From: Corbicula japonica
Lineage: Eukaryota > Mollusca > Bivalvia > Venerida > Cyrenidae
Length of the DNA: 64,000 bases
Assembly (NCBI GenBank): GCA_038501625.1
Contig: JAZAYU010000222.1
Location: 682,001-746,000, forward strand
Direction: 5' to 3'
The notes under the pieces are model-generated. The model was not told the origin of the DNA. It searched no databases and worked only from the letters and a program-made list of their open reading frames with translations. Below, one piece after another: positions 48,901-62,900 of the stretch (the first letter of the stretch is position 1; every line of letters starts with the position of its first letter). The translations under genes were made by a program, and so were the position numbers.

Positions 48901-49400
48901 NNNNNNNNNNNNNNNNNNNNNNNNNNNNNNNNNNNNNNNNNNNNNNNNNNNNNNNNNNNNNNNNNNNNNNNNNNNNNNNNNNNNNNNNNNNNNNNNNNNN
49001 NNNNNNNNNNNNNNNNNNNNNNNNNNNNNNNNNNNNNNNNNNNNNNNNNNNNNNNNNNNNNNNNNNNNNNNNNNNNNNNNNNNNNNNNNNNNNNNNNNNN
49101 NNNNNNNNNNNNNNNNNNNNNNNNNNNNNNNNNNNNNNNNNNNNNNNNNNNNNNNNNNNNNNNNNNNNNNNNNNNNNNNNNNNNNNNNNNNNNNNNNNNN
49201 NNNNNNNNNNNNNNNNNNNNNNNNNNNNNNNNNNNNNNNNNNNNNNNNNNNNNNNNNNNNNNNNNNNNNNNNNNNNNNNNNNNNNNNNNNNNNNNNNNNN
49301 NNNNNNNNNNNNNNNNNNNNNNNNNNNNNNNNNNNNNNNNNNNNNNNNNNNNNNNNNNNNNNNNNNNNNNNNNNNNNNNNNNNNNNNNNNNNNNNNNNNN
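48901..49400. other. Assembly gap, 500 N
   Basis: A run of exactly 500 N, the usual placeholder for a scaffold join of unknown length. The second copy of the large unit starts at the first base after it. Confidence 1.
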
Positions 49401-49652
49401 TTATATCATGTACATCTTTGGTGCAGTTGTCAGCATGGTCATCATCATCATCTTCATCATATCAGTATCTGTTCCAACTGCACTTTAAGCATCTCAGACT
49501 GCGAAAAACATATTAAAAATAAAGTAATAAATATCAGTATTATTTTTTTATTTCATTTCGGGACATAATCATAATAGAGGCCGAATTAATTGAAACCAGT
49601 GGTGTACTGAACACAGGCAAAACAGACTGAAAGTGTGACCTGGCCTAAATAT

Positions 49653-49817
49653 TATAAAACAGATTGGAGACTAGTCTAAAATTTTAAGCATCTGATTGGC
49701 TTAAATGGAAATCTTAAGCATCTGATCGGTTAAAATGGTGACATGTCTCCATTTCATCCAATCACATCCTTGAGATTTGAGACTGGTCTCCATTCTCAGT
49801 TATATAATCTTAGGCCC
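49653..49817. repeat. Palindromic MITE family A (copy-2 unit)
   Basis: Counterpart of 21517-21686, with 'CATTTCATCCAATCACATCC' in place of CATTTCAGCC and GGAGACTAGTCT in place of GGAGACCAGTCT, so the palindrome is slightly weaker here. Confidence 0.75.
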
Positions 49818-50304
49818 CAGTTACCTTCAAAATTGTCGTATCACCTCAGCACAACTATTCAACTTTTGTAATAGTTTGAGATTTATTTATTGTCACTACC
49901 AGAAGACTGTATTAGCAATGTGTCCAGAACAGTGTTGGTCATCTTAGGTTTTTAGAGGATAGTGCAAGATACAGAGGACTATCCTATTCCAGAATCATCT
50001 CTGGTTCTTTTAACTAGTTGATATCAGTACAGCACCAATACACTTGACCTCGGTTTAAAGTCCCATCCAAAAGTTGGAGTAGGACCAGAGATGCCTGGCC
50101 TCAGATGTAGCCACGCCAATCAATGAGCTATTAATCTGCCCTTTCAATGAACTGTTTACTTTACGTGAATTAAATACTGATGAAACACTACCAAATAGAA
50201 AATGGGATCTATAACCCAAAGTGCAATACTAAGACTGAGTCTTGTGAACTAAGCCGTATTATTATACCCATGAGGAATACCATGGCTTAAAATATGGTAT
50301 AAAT

Positions 50305-50440
50305 TCATAAAACAAAATCAGGGGACTAGTCTCAAATCTCAATCATCTGATTGGCTGAAATGTTGACTGGCACCAGCCTTAAATCCAGTCGCTATTTCAG
50401 CCAATCAGATGCTTTAGATTTGAGATTGGTCTACAGAATT
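50305..50440. repeat. Palindromic MITE family A (copy-2 unit)
   Basis: Counterpart of 22168-22308 with the same unpaired centre. Confidence 0.75.
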
Positions 50441-51274
50441 AAATCTGTTGGAGATTTTGCATGCAAGCTTCTGTCATACAATCTTAGTAACTACTTAATT
50501 ATTTGAAACTACTTAAATTTTAAGGGATATGCGACAATCTAGTTCTAGCAAGGCATATAACTCTCGGTTGAATTAATGCTCATTATGATCCTTGTTTCGA
50601 CTTAACAAAATTCGTTAAATGTTTTGTTTGTAAGCTTCTAGCTTATCTCAGTAACCACTTAGGTGAATGTTGGAAACTCTAATGTCTTTGGGTTTGATAA
50701 GAAAATCATGTTTTTTAACACTTGATTGAACAATGCTAATTATGGTCTTTGTTTAACGGAGAAAATTTGATAGAAGTGTTGCATACTATTAAGCACCAAT
50801 CTTAGTTTGAACTTGTGGGCTGTTTTTAAAAGCTTTTTTTAGAGTTTTCAGGAGACAGAAATATCAAACAAACAAGTGCGCTTAATTTTGATGGAAATTT
50901 ACTAATGTACTAATGGGTAAGGCCTTTGTTTGACTTGGTTAAATTTGGTTCAAGTTTTGCGTGCTGGCTTCTATTATGCACGTAATAATCTATTTAGCAC
51001 GTCATGGGCATCGATGGTGAAGGTTAGCTATTAAAAGGAAGTTCTTATTTCAGGAATAGCTCACATACCGCATATCAGTTTGTCCTGAAACTTTCAGAAT
51101 TTTGCAATGTCACATGGCACTAAAAGACTCATTGCCCGTAAGTCCATTATGACATAATGATAACCCTTTTTGTTGTTAAGTGAAATCTTAAATAATGTTT
51201 TATTGGCAAATTCAGGAACACCGCCACTTTAAGCGTCAGCGTCTTCTTTACGTCATTGTTACTTTTGGTTAGCA

Positions 51275-51478
51275 TTTACTGTGGTATTATATTTCGCGGG
51301 CTTTAATTTTCGCGCGTTTCGCTCTAGTGCAAGTGCGCGAAATTTAACCCAGCAAAATCGAAACATGGAAAATGAGAATAATACAACTGCGCGAAATTAT
51401 ACCCTTGCGAAAATGTGAAGTATTTCTCCTACAGGTGCGAAATTTGATCCCCGCGAAACAGAGTGATACCATAGTAAA
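51275..51478. mobile_element. MITE with TTTACTGTGGTAT ends (copy-2 unit)
   Basis: Counterpart of 23139-23342. The right end reads ATACCATAGTAAA, one base off the perfect inverse. Confidence 0.85.
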
Positions 51479-52554
51479 TTGTTTTGACAGTTGTTGGTAT
51501 GAATACGGCTGCGGTAGGCGTTTACTTCGTCATCTTAAATCTGAAACCCGACAAACATAATTAAAATTGATAAAAGTTGGTCCATAAATCAGCTCCTGCA
51601 GAATTATAGCATACATTCATACATTGAATCACTTGCAGGTAAATCAACAAAAAAGACGTGACAATCGGAAGCGTTCGTACGAAAGGCTTAGTGAAAACAC
51701 TACAATGAAAACCCCATAAGCGCATTGTAAAAATACGCATTGTAAACATACGCCCGTTTGCAAGATAAAGACAATATTTGGCGACCTTAAGATGTGGAGA
51801 AAAATAAATTACCTCCATTTAAAAACTGTATGTTCACCCTTGTATTATAGGCTTTGTCAGCCTATATCAACAAAGCTTTTATCTATTCAAATCAGACTCA
51901 ATTATCCTCTTGAAAAACTTTCAACTGTTCAGCAAACAACCATCCATGATTTTGTTAGCTTTTCTGCTCTTACGTCGGTGGCTTTTTGTCCATTTTTGAT
52001 TTAGGTGATATTGTGATTTCATATTTCATATTTGTTTCGCTTTGCCTTTGAACACGTTTTGATATACTTTATTGAGGGGCGTTAATTATTGTTAGCAACC
52101 TTCTCTGTTAAAGTAAGGCCACATTGCTGTTAAATGGGCAAGTTAGAGGTGACTTATTTAAAAGGCTCGGAAAAAACAAAATGCATACTTACACCAACAG
52201 AAACAACTGAGATGGCATCATTTGTGCTATAACCACCAATTCGTAGTCGTCAGCGTCAGTTAACAGTTACTTTAAAAAGCGCAAATTCATGCCGTACAGA
52301 TCTTAATAGTATGCATGATGAATATGACAATTTCCATACAGCAATAGTATCTATTCTATTCGCCCGTTAAGCATGTAGTTTATTTTTATTTGTATACAAC
52401 AACTCTCCTTTATCTGTTTGATCAATGTGCTACCCATGTTTAAAGCTATTAGTTTATTATGTTCACTATGTAATTCTTATACATAACGACCTGGATACTA
52501 AGTATCGAGCGCGGATTGTTTTTGAATCGTTCTGTTCTGCCCAATTATAAGATA

Positions 52555-52810
52555 GTCATGTAGAAGATCTAGGTCAGATTGCCGGACTCAAACAGAAGAA
52601 AATATAGGTCACATTGCCCGAATCCATCCATATATTATAGAGGTCAGATTGCGCGATTAGAACAGCAGAATATACATCTGTATGAACCTTCAAATCGGCA
52701 GCGAAAAAATACAGGTCGGATTGTAAGGCTCGGTCAGTAGATAGAATATAGGTAAGCTTGCTGGACTAGATCACTAGTAAAGATAGGTCAGATTGCACAA
52801 CTCGGACAGT
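52555..52810. repeat. Degenerate AGGTCAGATTGC array (copy-2 unit)
   Basis: Counterpart of 24425-24675, same number and order of motifs. Confidence 0.6.
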
Positions 52811-54001
52811 GTATCCATTTGGCTGGACAGAGGATTTGATTTGCTGAGATAAATTTTGAACGAGGACAGTAACATAGAGACGGTTAGGGGATTTTCGAGG
52901 CACAAACAGCCTCAAGTAATATGGCTATTGTCTACCTCTCGGAGACGACGAGCCCATGCGCACCCTCTGGCTGAACAGATCTTTCGCATGCCTTTTGACA
53001 GTGGAAGAAAAGGTGTAAGACAGAACATTCAAACTACTTGTAATACCGATGAGGCCCGATATGAACAGTGCAGATCTCATCGACATTCAGTAAACACACA
53101 GACATGCGCGGATTTCAATCAGGGACTTATATTTGATTGCGGTTGAAACTATGTACACGCCTGATGCTAATTTTTCCGCTTCTATTAAATATTGCTCTAC
53201 CCAAGGTAGATTTTTCCCACCATATTCAATTAAGCCAAAGTGTAAACTAGTTGCGTTAAAACGGCGGTCACATCAATTTGACAAAAGGTTTCCTTTTTAA
53301 TTGAAATAAAGAAAGATACGATTGAAATTCATATAGCAATGTGATTAGATCAACGACTGCTTTTTTTCCCAGCGTGGATTTGCATTAGTTTGTTGGGGAC
53401 CATGTCAAAAATGTCAGTTCAATATAAACTTTTCAATTATTAATTAATATCCGCTTCATCTACCCGTAATCGAATGTTTCACGATTGTAATTTGTAACTA
53501 TCTTGCGTATCTTGACATAATTCTAAGCGCCAGCATTATTTACATTATAGATTGATCCGCTTTTCTCTGTCGCACTTCGATGGTTTAATTGGAATAACTC
53601 TTAATAGTAAGCTATAAAACCGCATTTCAAAATTTTATCATTCGGATAATCAGTTAAACTTGTCAAGAATGTGACATTACAAAAATATTGTCAGAGTATC
53701 TCTATTCAATAACCACTAGGACGTGCTTTATATCCAAGTGTTTGCGAATTAGTGGGCCGTGCACCCCGTAGATGAATGAAACACAGAACGTCATGCCTCT
53801 ACAGCGGAATCTTTCAACAAGAAGTTAACAGTTTACGGTAGTGATCGCTTTTGTAAATGTCTTTGATACGGTTTCTTTAATTTACGATATTTTATTGTAA
53901 GTGAAGTGGAAGTTTCAAGTCTTCTTGAGCGACCTATAAGTTGCCTATATTAGATGGATTTACCTCGTTATAACAGTAATACGAGAGACTATTAGATCGT
54001 T

Positions 54002-57000
54002 ATGACTCTTAAGCCGGAATATCTTAGAGACTTGAACATTTCACGTCAGAGGACGATGGCGTTAGAGCTCAGCTCGGGACATGACCGGCCGGAATCACTT
54101 CCGTTCCGTATACACAAGCTTGAGGTTCGAGAGTTCCGAACCGGTTCCCAAATGGAGGAAGGAACTGAACAGGAGTCAAGAAGAATTCCCGTTTTAGGGC
54201 CTTACCGACAACGAACCATGTTTCTGCAATCAGGGGTACGGGTAGATGAGGAACAAGAAAACGAACAGGCTTACAGGAGGGTGCCTATGCTCGGACCAAC
54301 GAGGCAACAGACAGAGATGTATTTCTTCCGGATGGCCCGACAGAAACTGGAGAAACTAGAACAATTAAGGTATAGTAGATTAACGATAACTAGATTGTCA
54401 CGTGACATACAATTACATTTAAATATGGTTTATCAGCAAAGAGTTTTACAAATTTTATATCGCCATGTTCTGTTGATGAGTATGGGTCTATTTAAATTGT
54501 TTTAATTCGCCAACATCTGCTGTTAGATCATTGTGGTCCAAGGCCGCTTCACACCGTCCCGGTGTATGCCCCGGTGAGGCCCGGTAATTTTTAGCCGGTG
54601 AACCGAGATTAACAGAGATGGTTTGTGAAGATTCGTGGAGCCTAGTGCACATTGTCCCGTTATACAGCCCAGGTGCGTCCCGGTAATGACACTGGGAACA
54701 ATCGGGACCACAGCCGTAGCGACGGAGTGAATACCCGCATTGAATGAATCGGGTTGTAAGATATTTCTTCTAGAATTGATCATGTCATTCGATTTCTGTT
54801 GGTAGCATTAAACAACCGATGTCAGTTGACAGTGAAAAGCGATGGTACAAATCTGATGTCAGCTTTCTGCGATTTACAAGAACATGATCAAATTGTTTAC
54901 AGAGTTTAATTATAAAATCAAGGTCACTGACATGTTTGGTGACGATGGAAACCAATGTCAGATGAGTTTGTGAGCGCTGACCCAGTGCTCGTAGACTGGA
55001 TTCAAGTCTCTAAAGATTCAAGCCACCAGGTCCCAAGGTTATAAAGCTGAGATTGGAAACCAGTCTCAAATCTCAAGCATCTGATTGGCTGAAATGGCGA
55101 CCAGTCGCCATTTCAGCCAATCAGATGCTTGAGATTTGAGACTGGTTTCCATGCTCAGTTTTATAACCTTGGGCACTGTTATGGACCATAACCTATGTGT
55201 TTACCACACTGTCTGTTTTCGTGTGCAATTTTTAAACAAAATACAAGAATACGTGGGTATCGTATGAAGTGTAACACTCTGTAGAATACAATAGACAAAT
55301 TAAACCTAATAATGACGATGTTACGTGTCGCTCGATTAATTGTCTGTACATCAATGAGAGAATGACTAGAAATTGAACAGACTGTGGCATATCACGCAAT
55401 ACTGCTGTAATTTTGTGACAGTTCTATAGAATACCTTACGACTGGGTGAATAATACGGAATCTGATGTAATAAAACAAGCCCCTTTTCTGCGTTTTATTA
55501 AACTTGTGAAAATACGACACACAAAATAACTGTGGATCCACTTTTATTCGTGGGCATCACATTTTGACTTCTTTCGAGAGACCGTTTTTTGTGGGTTCTT
55601 TATTTCAAGGAATTCACTTGATTTTGATAACTAAGTTTATGTTTAATTTTTGGCAGTGGCTTTAAATTCGTGGATTGATCAAACCACGAAATGCACGAAA
55701 ATTAGTTCCCCACGAATATTGATGATTTTACAGTATAAACTGATAATCATAAGTGCGACGTTAGCCACTGCGAGGATGAAAACATTTTCTTCTTTAATGT
55801 CTTAAAATATTTTTAAACTTGTATTATTTATTGTTTTATGTAAATTTTAATATTTGTTTTTATGTATTTATTTTAACTAATAATCACTTATCATGCACTT
55901 CTAAATTTTCAATTAATATTCATAAACAATCGATACACGTCACATGCTTGTCATAATGCAGGTGCATTATGTATACGTCCTACGTACCCAAATCCGTTAT
56001 TATTTTTTTATTATGTTGCAAATTGTACAATTGTACAATTGTTGCTCTTTGGGCAATTATTGTCGAATTTACATAAAACAAAACATGTATAATTTATATT
56101 GCTGACATAATATATGAATATCCTCATGTAAACCCGAGGCCTCTAAAATTGGCTACAGCGGAAACTGAAACCCCTTAAAAGATACCAATTTCTTCGGGCT
56201 GATAGACCGCCATTCAGCTTTAAATTTCAGAGGCTCGGGATGTGTTATTTTTTCTGTAGTGTATTTGTTCTCTGTTTTGTCAGTCCCATTGTAACCCACT
56301 GCATGTTTATTATTTAATTTATCCCTGTCGTTACTGTATACATGTAGCCGGGAATTAAATAAAAGTTGAAATAATAGTAATAAACTTGTTTTTGTGTTAT
56401 GACTCAATTACAATTAAACTGCATTATTTCGCATAGGGTAATTTTATGACAACTTATACCGATTTATTAAGGTTAACCTGATAAGGCCAATATTGACAGG
56501 TCAGTTACATTCCAACATTAAATATACGGTAGTATCAGACAAAAAATAAGCATAATTATTTTAGAAGAATAAAATAATAACGAAATGATAATAAACTTAA
56601 AAGCACCCGAGATTGAAGAAAGAATGTTTTTTGACGAACAATTTCACGTCTCGGGTTTTCTTTATGGTTTGCATTAACGATATCATTTTCTTTGTTTTTA
56701 ATTTCGCATGCTATATAGCTTTGAAATACTTTGGCTAGCATTCGTAGATCACTCAGTGCAGAAACGTTACCGTCAGTAATTAACAGAATTGTAAATGCCA
56801 CAAATAGGAAAGAGTATCATTTAGTTCGTTTATTAACCCAAAGGTTAAAGAAATTCAAAAGAAATTTAGGAATGGAAGATAAAAGAAGTATCAAGTTTAT
56901 GCCACTGTTTTGTTTAGACTGGAATAAACTTTCCGTAAGACAGTGTCTTGTGACAACTATTGTTATTGTATTTCTTCTACTTAAAAGTAATTAAGAATAT

Positions 57001-59935
57001 TTGAGAGGGTACACAATTATGGATTTGTTTGTAAAACTGATTTTGAAAGAGATAAATTGCGTTAATAATTTTGTTGTTGCGTACACGCTGTGTTGTGCTG
57101 GTTTTGAGATAGCGATGGAATTTATGGATTTATAAAGAAAATTTGGATTCTACTGGAACACCCATTGCATGCGAACATTTTAAAGGAAGTGGATATCGGA
57201 AGCGAATGCATATTTCTGATGAATTATTACATCGCCTGACAAAGATAAGGGCTACAGTTGATTAAACACGGATGACATATGAATAAATTGATGTAATTTA
57301 ATGAACACAATTTAAATATAATATCCTCTTCGGAATTATAACTTAGATCCTTCATTGTGTACAACCGGCTGGATGGCTCGGGCAGGATCAATTTCGACAT
57401 CGGAGTAGAAAATTAAGAAGAACAATGTATTGATCTTGTTGCACTCGGCGAAGACAGCTTAATCGCTAAATACACGAACAATGATTATAAATATACCGTA
57501 TGTCATTTGTTTTTGTTTACTTAGTATGCGAAAAAGTTTGAAATGACAATGAAAGACAAGCGTGGATATCATGAAGGTGAAATCTTCGGAACAACTCGAT
57601 AATATTGGATTACACGAGACCTTTGATAGATTCACAACCTGATTACTTCAACCTGTAATGTTATTTTGGACGAATGATTTGGAAGAAAAACTGATCATTA
57701 TCGACAGATATTGTCGCCGGACTATAGATTTCATAGATTTGATGATCATTCAGAAAAGTAATGATTAACCTCTACGATACGAAAAATAAATTAATTTTTG
57801 AATAAGATTATTGTCAATGAAAATTAAGTGCGATGAAAATCGTCGACATTAAGGTCAGCGAGGTGAAAACAGGAATAGTAGAAATATAGCATTTGTAACA
57901 TTCTATAATAAATGACGTATATTATGTTACAAACAGCATTAATTTGAGATTAAATATGAATACATTTTCTACCTCAGTTGATTAAGTCCTTGATTTTAAA
58001 TGAAAATCTACAAAACGGAAAATTTGGATTTGCATGTCTAATATTATGGGAATGAATAATTTTGTTGGATTATTGAAAATGAATAGGAATGGAGATGAGA
58101 TTTTGGTGAATTAATGACTTGGTTATTTATCATACAAAATGTATTTTATTGTCAATAAAAGCGTAAGACATGAAAACAAATGAAGTAATAAGAAAAATAA
58201 AAGTGAAATATTTCGAAGAGAATTGTGTGTTGTCGTTGGGAATGGAACTCATCAAATATGATTGATTCGTTATAACAAAGCGTCCCATCAGACAGAGAAT
58301 CGCTATATAAACACTGGAGACACGCTCAATCTGGAACCTGTGCACAAAATACGTCTCTGTAAACACGATAAATGCAAATATTTCTTAGAGAAAGAACAAA
58401 GCAAAGGAATACAATACTTTGTTGATGTCGGAGTTCGGTAAGGGACAGACAATAAATCGGTGATGCTCTATCTCTATGTTGAAACTGTTAAAAGTTGAGG
58501 ATACTCTGATGCTACATCTCTGTGATACAACCAAGTGTTTAAAGGACTCCTAATTTGAGATACTGTATTAAAATGAGAATATGCCAGTACTAGTATTCAG
58601 CCTTATGATGTGGATTTTTATAAGTGAATATACACTAGGGATTTAAACATAATTAATATCTCTATATTTAGAAGAAAGGAATTACAATCTTTAATCAAAC
58701 TGACTCAATAGTAACTCGTTACTGCATATTTAATTACAAATAGAATTCCTCAAAATCAGTTTTGAATAAACTGTAAACTCTATATCTAGGAGAAAATAAT
58801 TATTAACTTTAATCGAACTCTCTCAATAGTAACTCGTTACTACATATTTAATTACAAATAGAATTCCTCAAAATCAGTTTTGAATAAACTGTTAACTCTA
58901 TTTTTAGGAGAAAATAATTATAAACTTTAATCGAACTCTCTCAATAGTAACTCGTTACTACATATTTAATTACAAACCGAGTTCCTCAAAATAAGTTTTG
59001 AATAAACTGTTTTAAAGCAATTGTACCTCAGTAAGTGACAAAGTTGTCCAACGGTAGAATCGAATAAAAGGTATTTCAAGGAGAATACAAAATAACATTT
59101 ACACTGAAATGCCAACATCAGACTATGATGTTTATCAGCGTTAAGTGACATACTGGTGACAAACTGATTGATGCAAGCCAACAATGACAAGTAAATACTA
59201 TTCTCCAGTGATCCTGGAGAAATTCAATTCTCGCACATCGGGACGACATCACAGGAGACATCACGAGAAAAGGTCCAAATATCCAAGGTGATCTTATCAT
59301 ACCTTTATAATACAGTCAAAACCTGCCTTCAGAGACCACTCTTGGCGAAAACCCAAAATGGCATTTGATGGCAGTAGGTCATTTTCAACAGTGAATTTTC
59401 TATTTAAATTAGTCACTGGACACATAAAGTGTGATCTTTATCAACAGGTAGTCTTTGTTTAACAGGTTTCTTTAGCACCGGTTTGTCTGTATAAATAACG
59501 ATATATCAATTTTGTTTACAAAGATTTGATTTGACTTTAATAGTATATCGTAGCGGAGCTTTAATTATACTTAACTTTTTGAGTGTAGTCGATGTCAAAT
59601 GTTAAGGAATATTCTTTTTGCCATAACGGGTCTTTGGGACCCCTTGCTTACAGAAGAAAGGCACACTCGATTGCGCTCTTCGGGCCGCTTACATATCTTT
59701 CACCTTTATTGTGACTACATATGTTAAAATTATCATCATATTTAAAATTTTTAAAACATTAGCTTGATATCGTCCTCGAATTCTAAAGGTTATTGCATAT
59801 TTGGAAGCGTTGTACACTTAATGAGCGCCACTCTAGGCACCATGTGAACATCCAGATCTGGATCCGAACATCGGAACCTTTGCTTGCAGGGCACGTGTTC
59901 TACTTAGTAATAATAATAATAATAATAACAATAAC

Positions 59936-59976
<41 letters not shown>

Positions 59977-62900
59977 GCTCTTTATTTCAACCCATTTTAA
60001 TTGCAATCTTACACACTGGTGATAATAATCTTATGTTGAATAAGCCCTTCTAAGCTCAGCTTCAAACAACAGCAACATTCAAATCGACAGACATAAAAAC
60101 AATACACTGCCATTAAAAATGAACATTTCGCGGAAAAATGTACACCTTTTAATTACTCATATATATTTGGCGATACATTCATACAATCAATCGCAAATGA
60201 TAGACGTACGAATTCAAATTTAATGTCAAACAAAATTAATATCATAAAAAAAAATAGATTATTTTCTCAAAAATTTTATGAACAAGTGTAACTTAAAGTA
60301 TGCTCTATATAATTTTCATTTGGTTTATTACGTGGTATGTTTACACCCCGACCCTTCCGCCTCCCCGGGCTAAGTAGGTTCATTAACCTTTATGTTATTC
60401 GTGTTTGTCTGACGAGGATAAGTAAATGGTTCCACATTGCCCAATGACTCATTTCGGACTCTGCACTTATTGTACCGGTAAACATTTACATGTTTCCAAT
60501 ATATTACTAGTATGTCCAGCTATCTCGTCCTAAAGTTCTATATTGTTTAACGACTCGGAAAACGTCGGTTTGTTGATAAGTTATCTTAAATAGTGCAAAA
60601 GGACATTTAGTAGTAAGCAAATATGCTAATCTATTGTTGTCAGCAATGCAATAAACAACACACACTATTGGCGCGAGTGACAGGCGAGTTGAAGTGATTC
60701 TCCTGTGTTCTTTCAAGTTCACATTGATCATAGAACGAGAAGACGTGTCTGATTTTAATTAAGATTGTCATTACAAGTGTTGTTTTCGCTCCTATCTTGA
60801 ATAAATGTGGTAATAAAACACCTAAGAAAGACACGGAACAAAACTGCCTATTGTACAATGCTTAGCAATTATCGGTAACATTGATTGCCAGAAATGATAA
60901 TTTGTGACATTTTGTTACTTTTTATTTTCACACTATATAAAAGTATTGGAATACGTTAAGTGTTAACAGAAATGTAAAGCTTTTGATTTTGGCAGAGTAT
61001 GGGCATAAGTCGTATGATTATTCTTAATTACGGACTAATTATGTAAAATAATACCAAGTTAATAAAGGCATATTACGATTCCATTGAATTGTGAAATTTT
61101 AGTGGATTTAAGTGAGCAATCTTTCGTTTTTAATTTATGCATTTATTCATTTCTGAATATTTTAGTGAAATGCAAACATTATAATGTACTTGAAAGATAT
61201 CTCTGTCTAAGATACAAGAGTTTATCTCAATACAAGGAAGAGACTCCAACGACACTCTCTGTTTTTCAATTGAACATAAAGATGAAAGGATAAAGTATTT
61301 CAGTAAATGTTATCTATGCAAATGGTTATCACTTCTAAGATAGTGGCATACTACATGTTTCACTAATTGTAAAATAGCGGTTGCTTACAGTACCCCTTGT
61401 AAAAGTTCCAAATGGATTAAGTTAACCCATTATAAAACTTCCATGGATTACGTTTACACCATTGTAAAAGATTCATGAATTACGTTTCTACCATTAATGA
61501 AGTTCCACGAATTACGTTTACATCCTTATAAAAGTGCCATGGAATACAAGCAATGAACAATGTTGCGATTAAAAGTGATCAACATAAAGTCTCCTCAGCC
61601 GTCACGCATGAAATGGCCGCTTCTACATAAAGTGAACTCTCCCAGTCCGTAAGTAAGCTGGGCCCCAGATTGTAAAACTAAAGCTGGAGACCAGTCTCAA
61701 ATCTCAAGCATCAGATAAATCACATCCAGTACCTGTTATACCATTTATTCATTTATATCGTGACATCACTGTTACAAAATTTAGTGTAGTTTCTTCATAA
61801 CCTCATATTCATGTCAAATTATTTGCCATGTATATTAAAACATTGTTTTATATTATTTTCAAAACTAACCTAAATTGATTCAATATTAAGCGGAATGACC
61901 CCATTTTAAATCTAAGATACGTGAGAAATCAAAATGTTTTCGGTCAGATGATTTTATAGTTCAATGTTTAAGTATTATTTCAAAAGTGTTTAAGATTACT
62001 TTTATATACTTATTTAGGAATAATAAATTGCGTTTGTATAAAACACAAAACACTACATCGTTCTATATCTCCTGTTAGATAAAACTGGTAGTTTTTAACA
62101 AGAAGGATTATTTGATAGAACGACAACTGAATAATGTTGTTTATATATTTGCAGACAAGCAGTGATTCCACTAGATGGACCAGCAAAGCATCTGACTGTC
62201 GGAGGACGAATAATAGCTGGCGACATCGCTGTTTTTGAAGACAAAGCTGCTAATGCCTTGCTTCTTGACGCCGAGAACCAGATCAAAGCCGGCTACCCAA
62301 CAATCGCAACGTCATCCATGGTCGCTCGTCGGAACAAAGTCACGGTACCGGAAGACATTGATAGCCAAACGGATGTTAGATTCTTTTCAGAACTAGTTAA
62401 ACCAATGCAATACAGATGGAAGTTTCAGAAAGAGAAATTAAAAACAATATCACCATCAAAACATGGCTTTCATCAACGGAGTCAGTCGCCGACTTTTCAT
62501 AGACTTGTGGAGGCCAATGAAAAGCTTCAGGGTATCGTTGGAACTGATGATACTGAAGAAGTCGTAAATGTCAATAAAGAAATGACGGACTTCTTTGAAA
62601 CACAAACTGATTTGATTCCTCCACTCTTTGTGAAACCATCTGAAATGTTCAGAGCTACAAAGTCTGAGCCGACGTTCAGTACTCGAACTAGTTATTCAAG
62701 CTCACTACCGGCGACTAATGACACACCACTTCTTAAAAATTATGAAATCAAACCGGAAATACGAACTATTGAACCAGCAAGAAAAGAAAAAGAACTAAAA
62801 AACTTTCCCGAACCGGTTTTGGAGGAACCTGTTTCGTCAGATGTCGCTACACCTGAACCACCAACTCCTCCTCCCGAACCAGTTATAAGGAAACGCCAAA

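Noticed and set aside
48802..49516. Two long open frames of 228 and 233 codons
   Set aside because: They run through the 500-N gap; nearly all their residues are unknown and no coding signal is present on either side.
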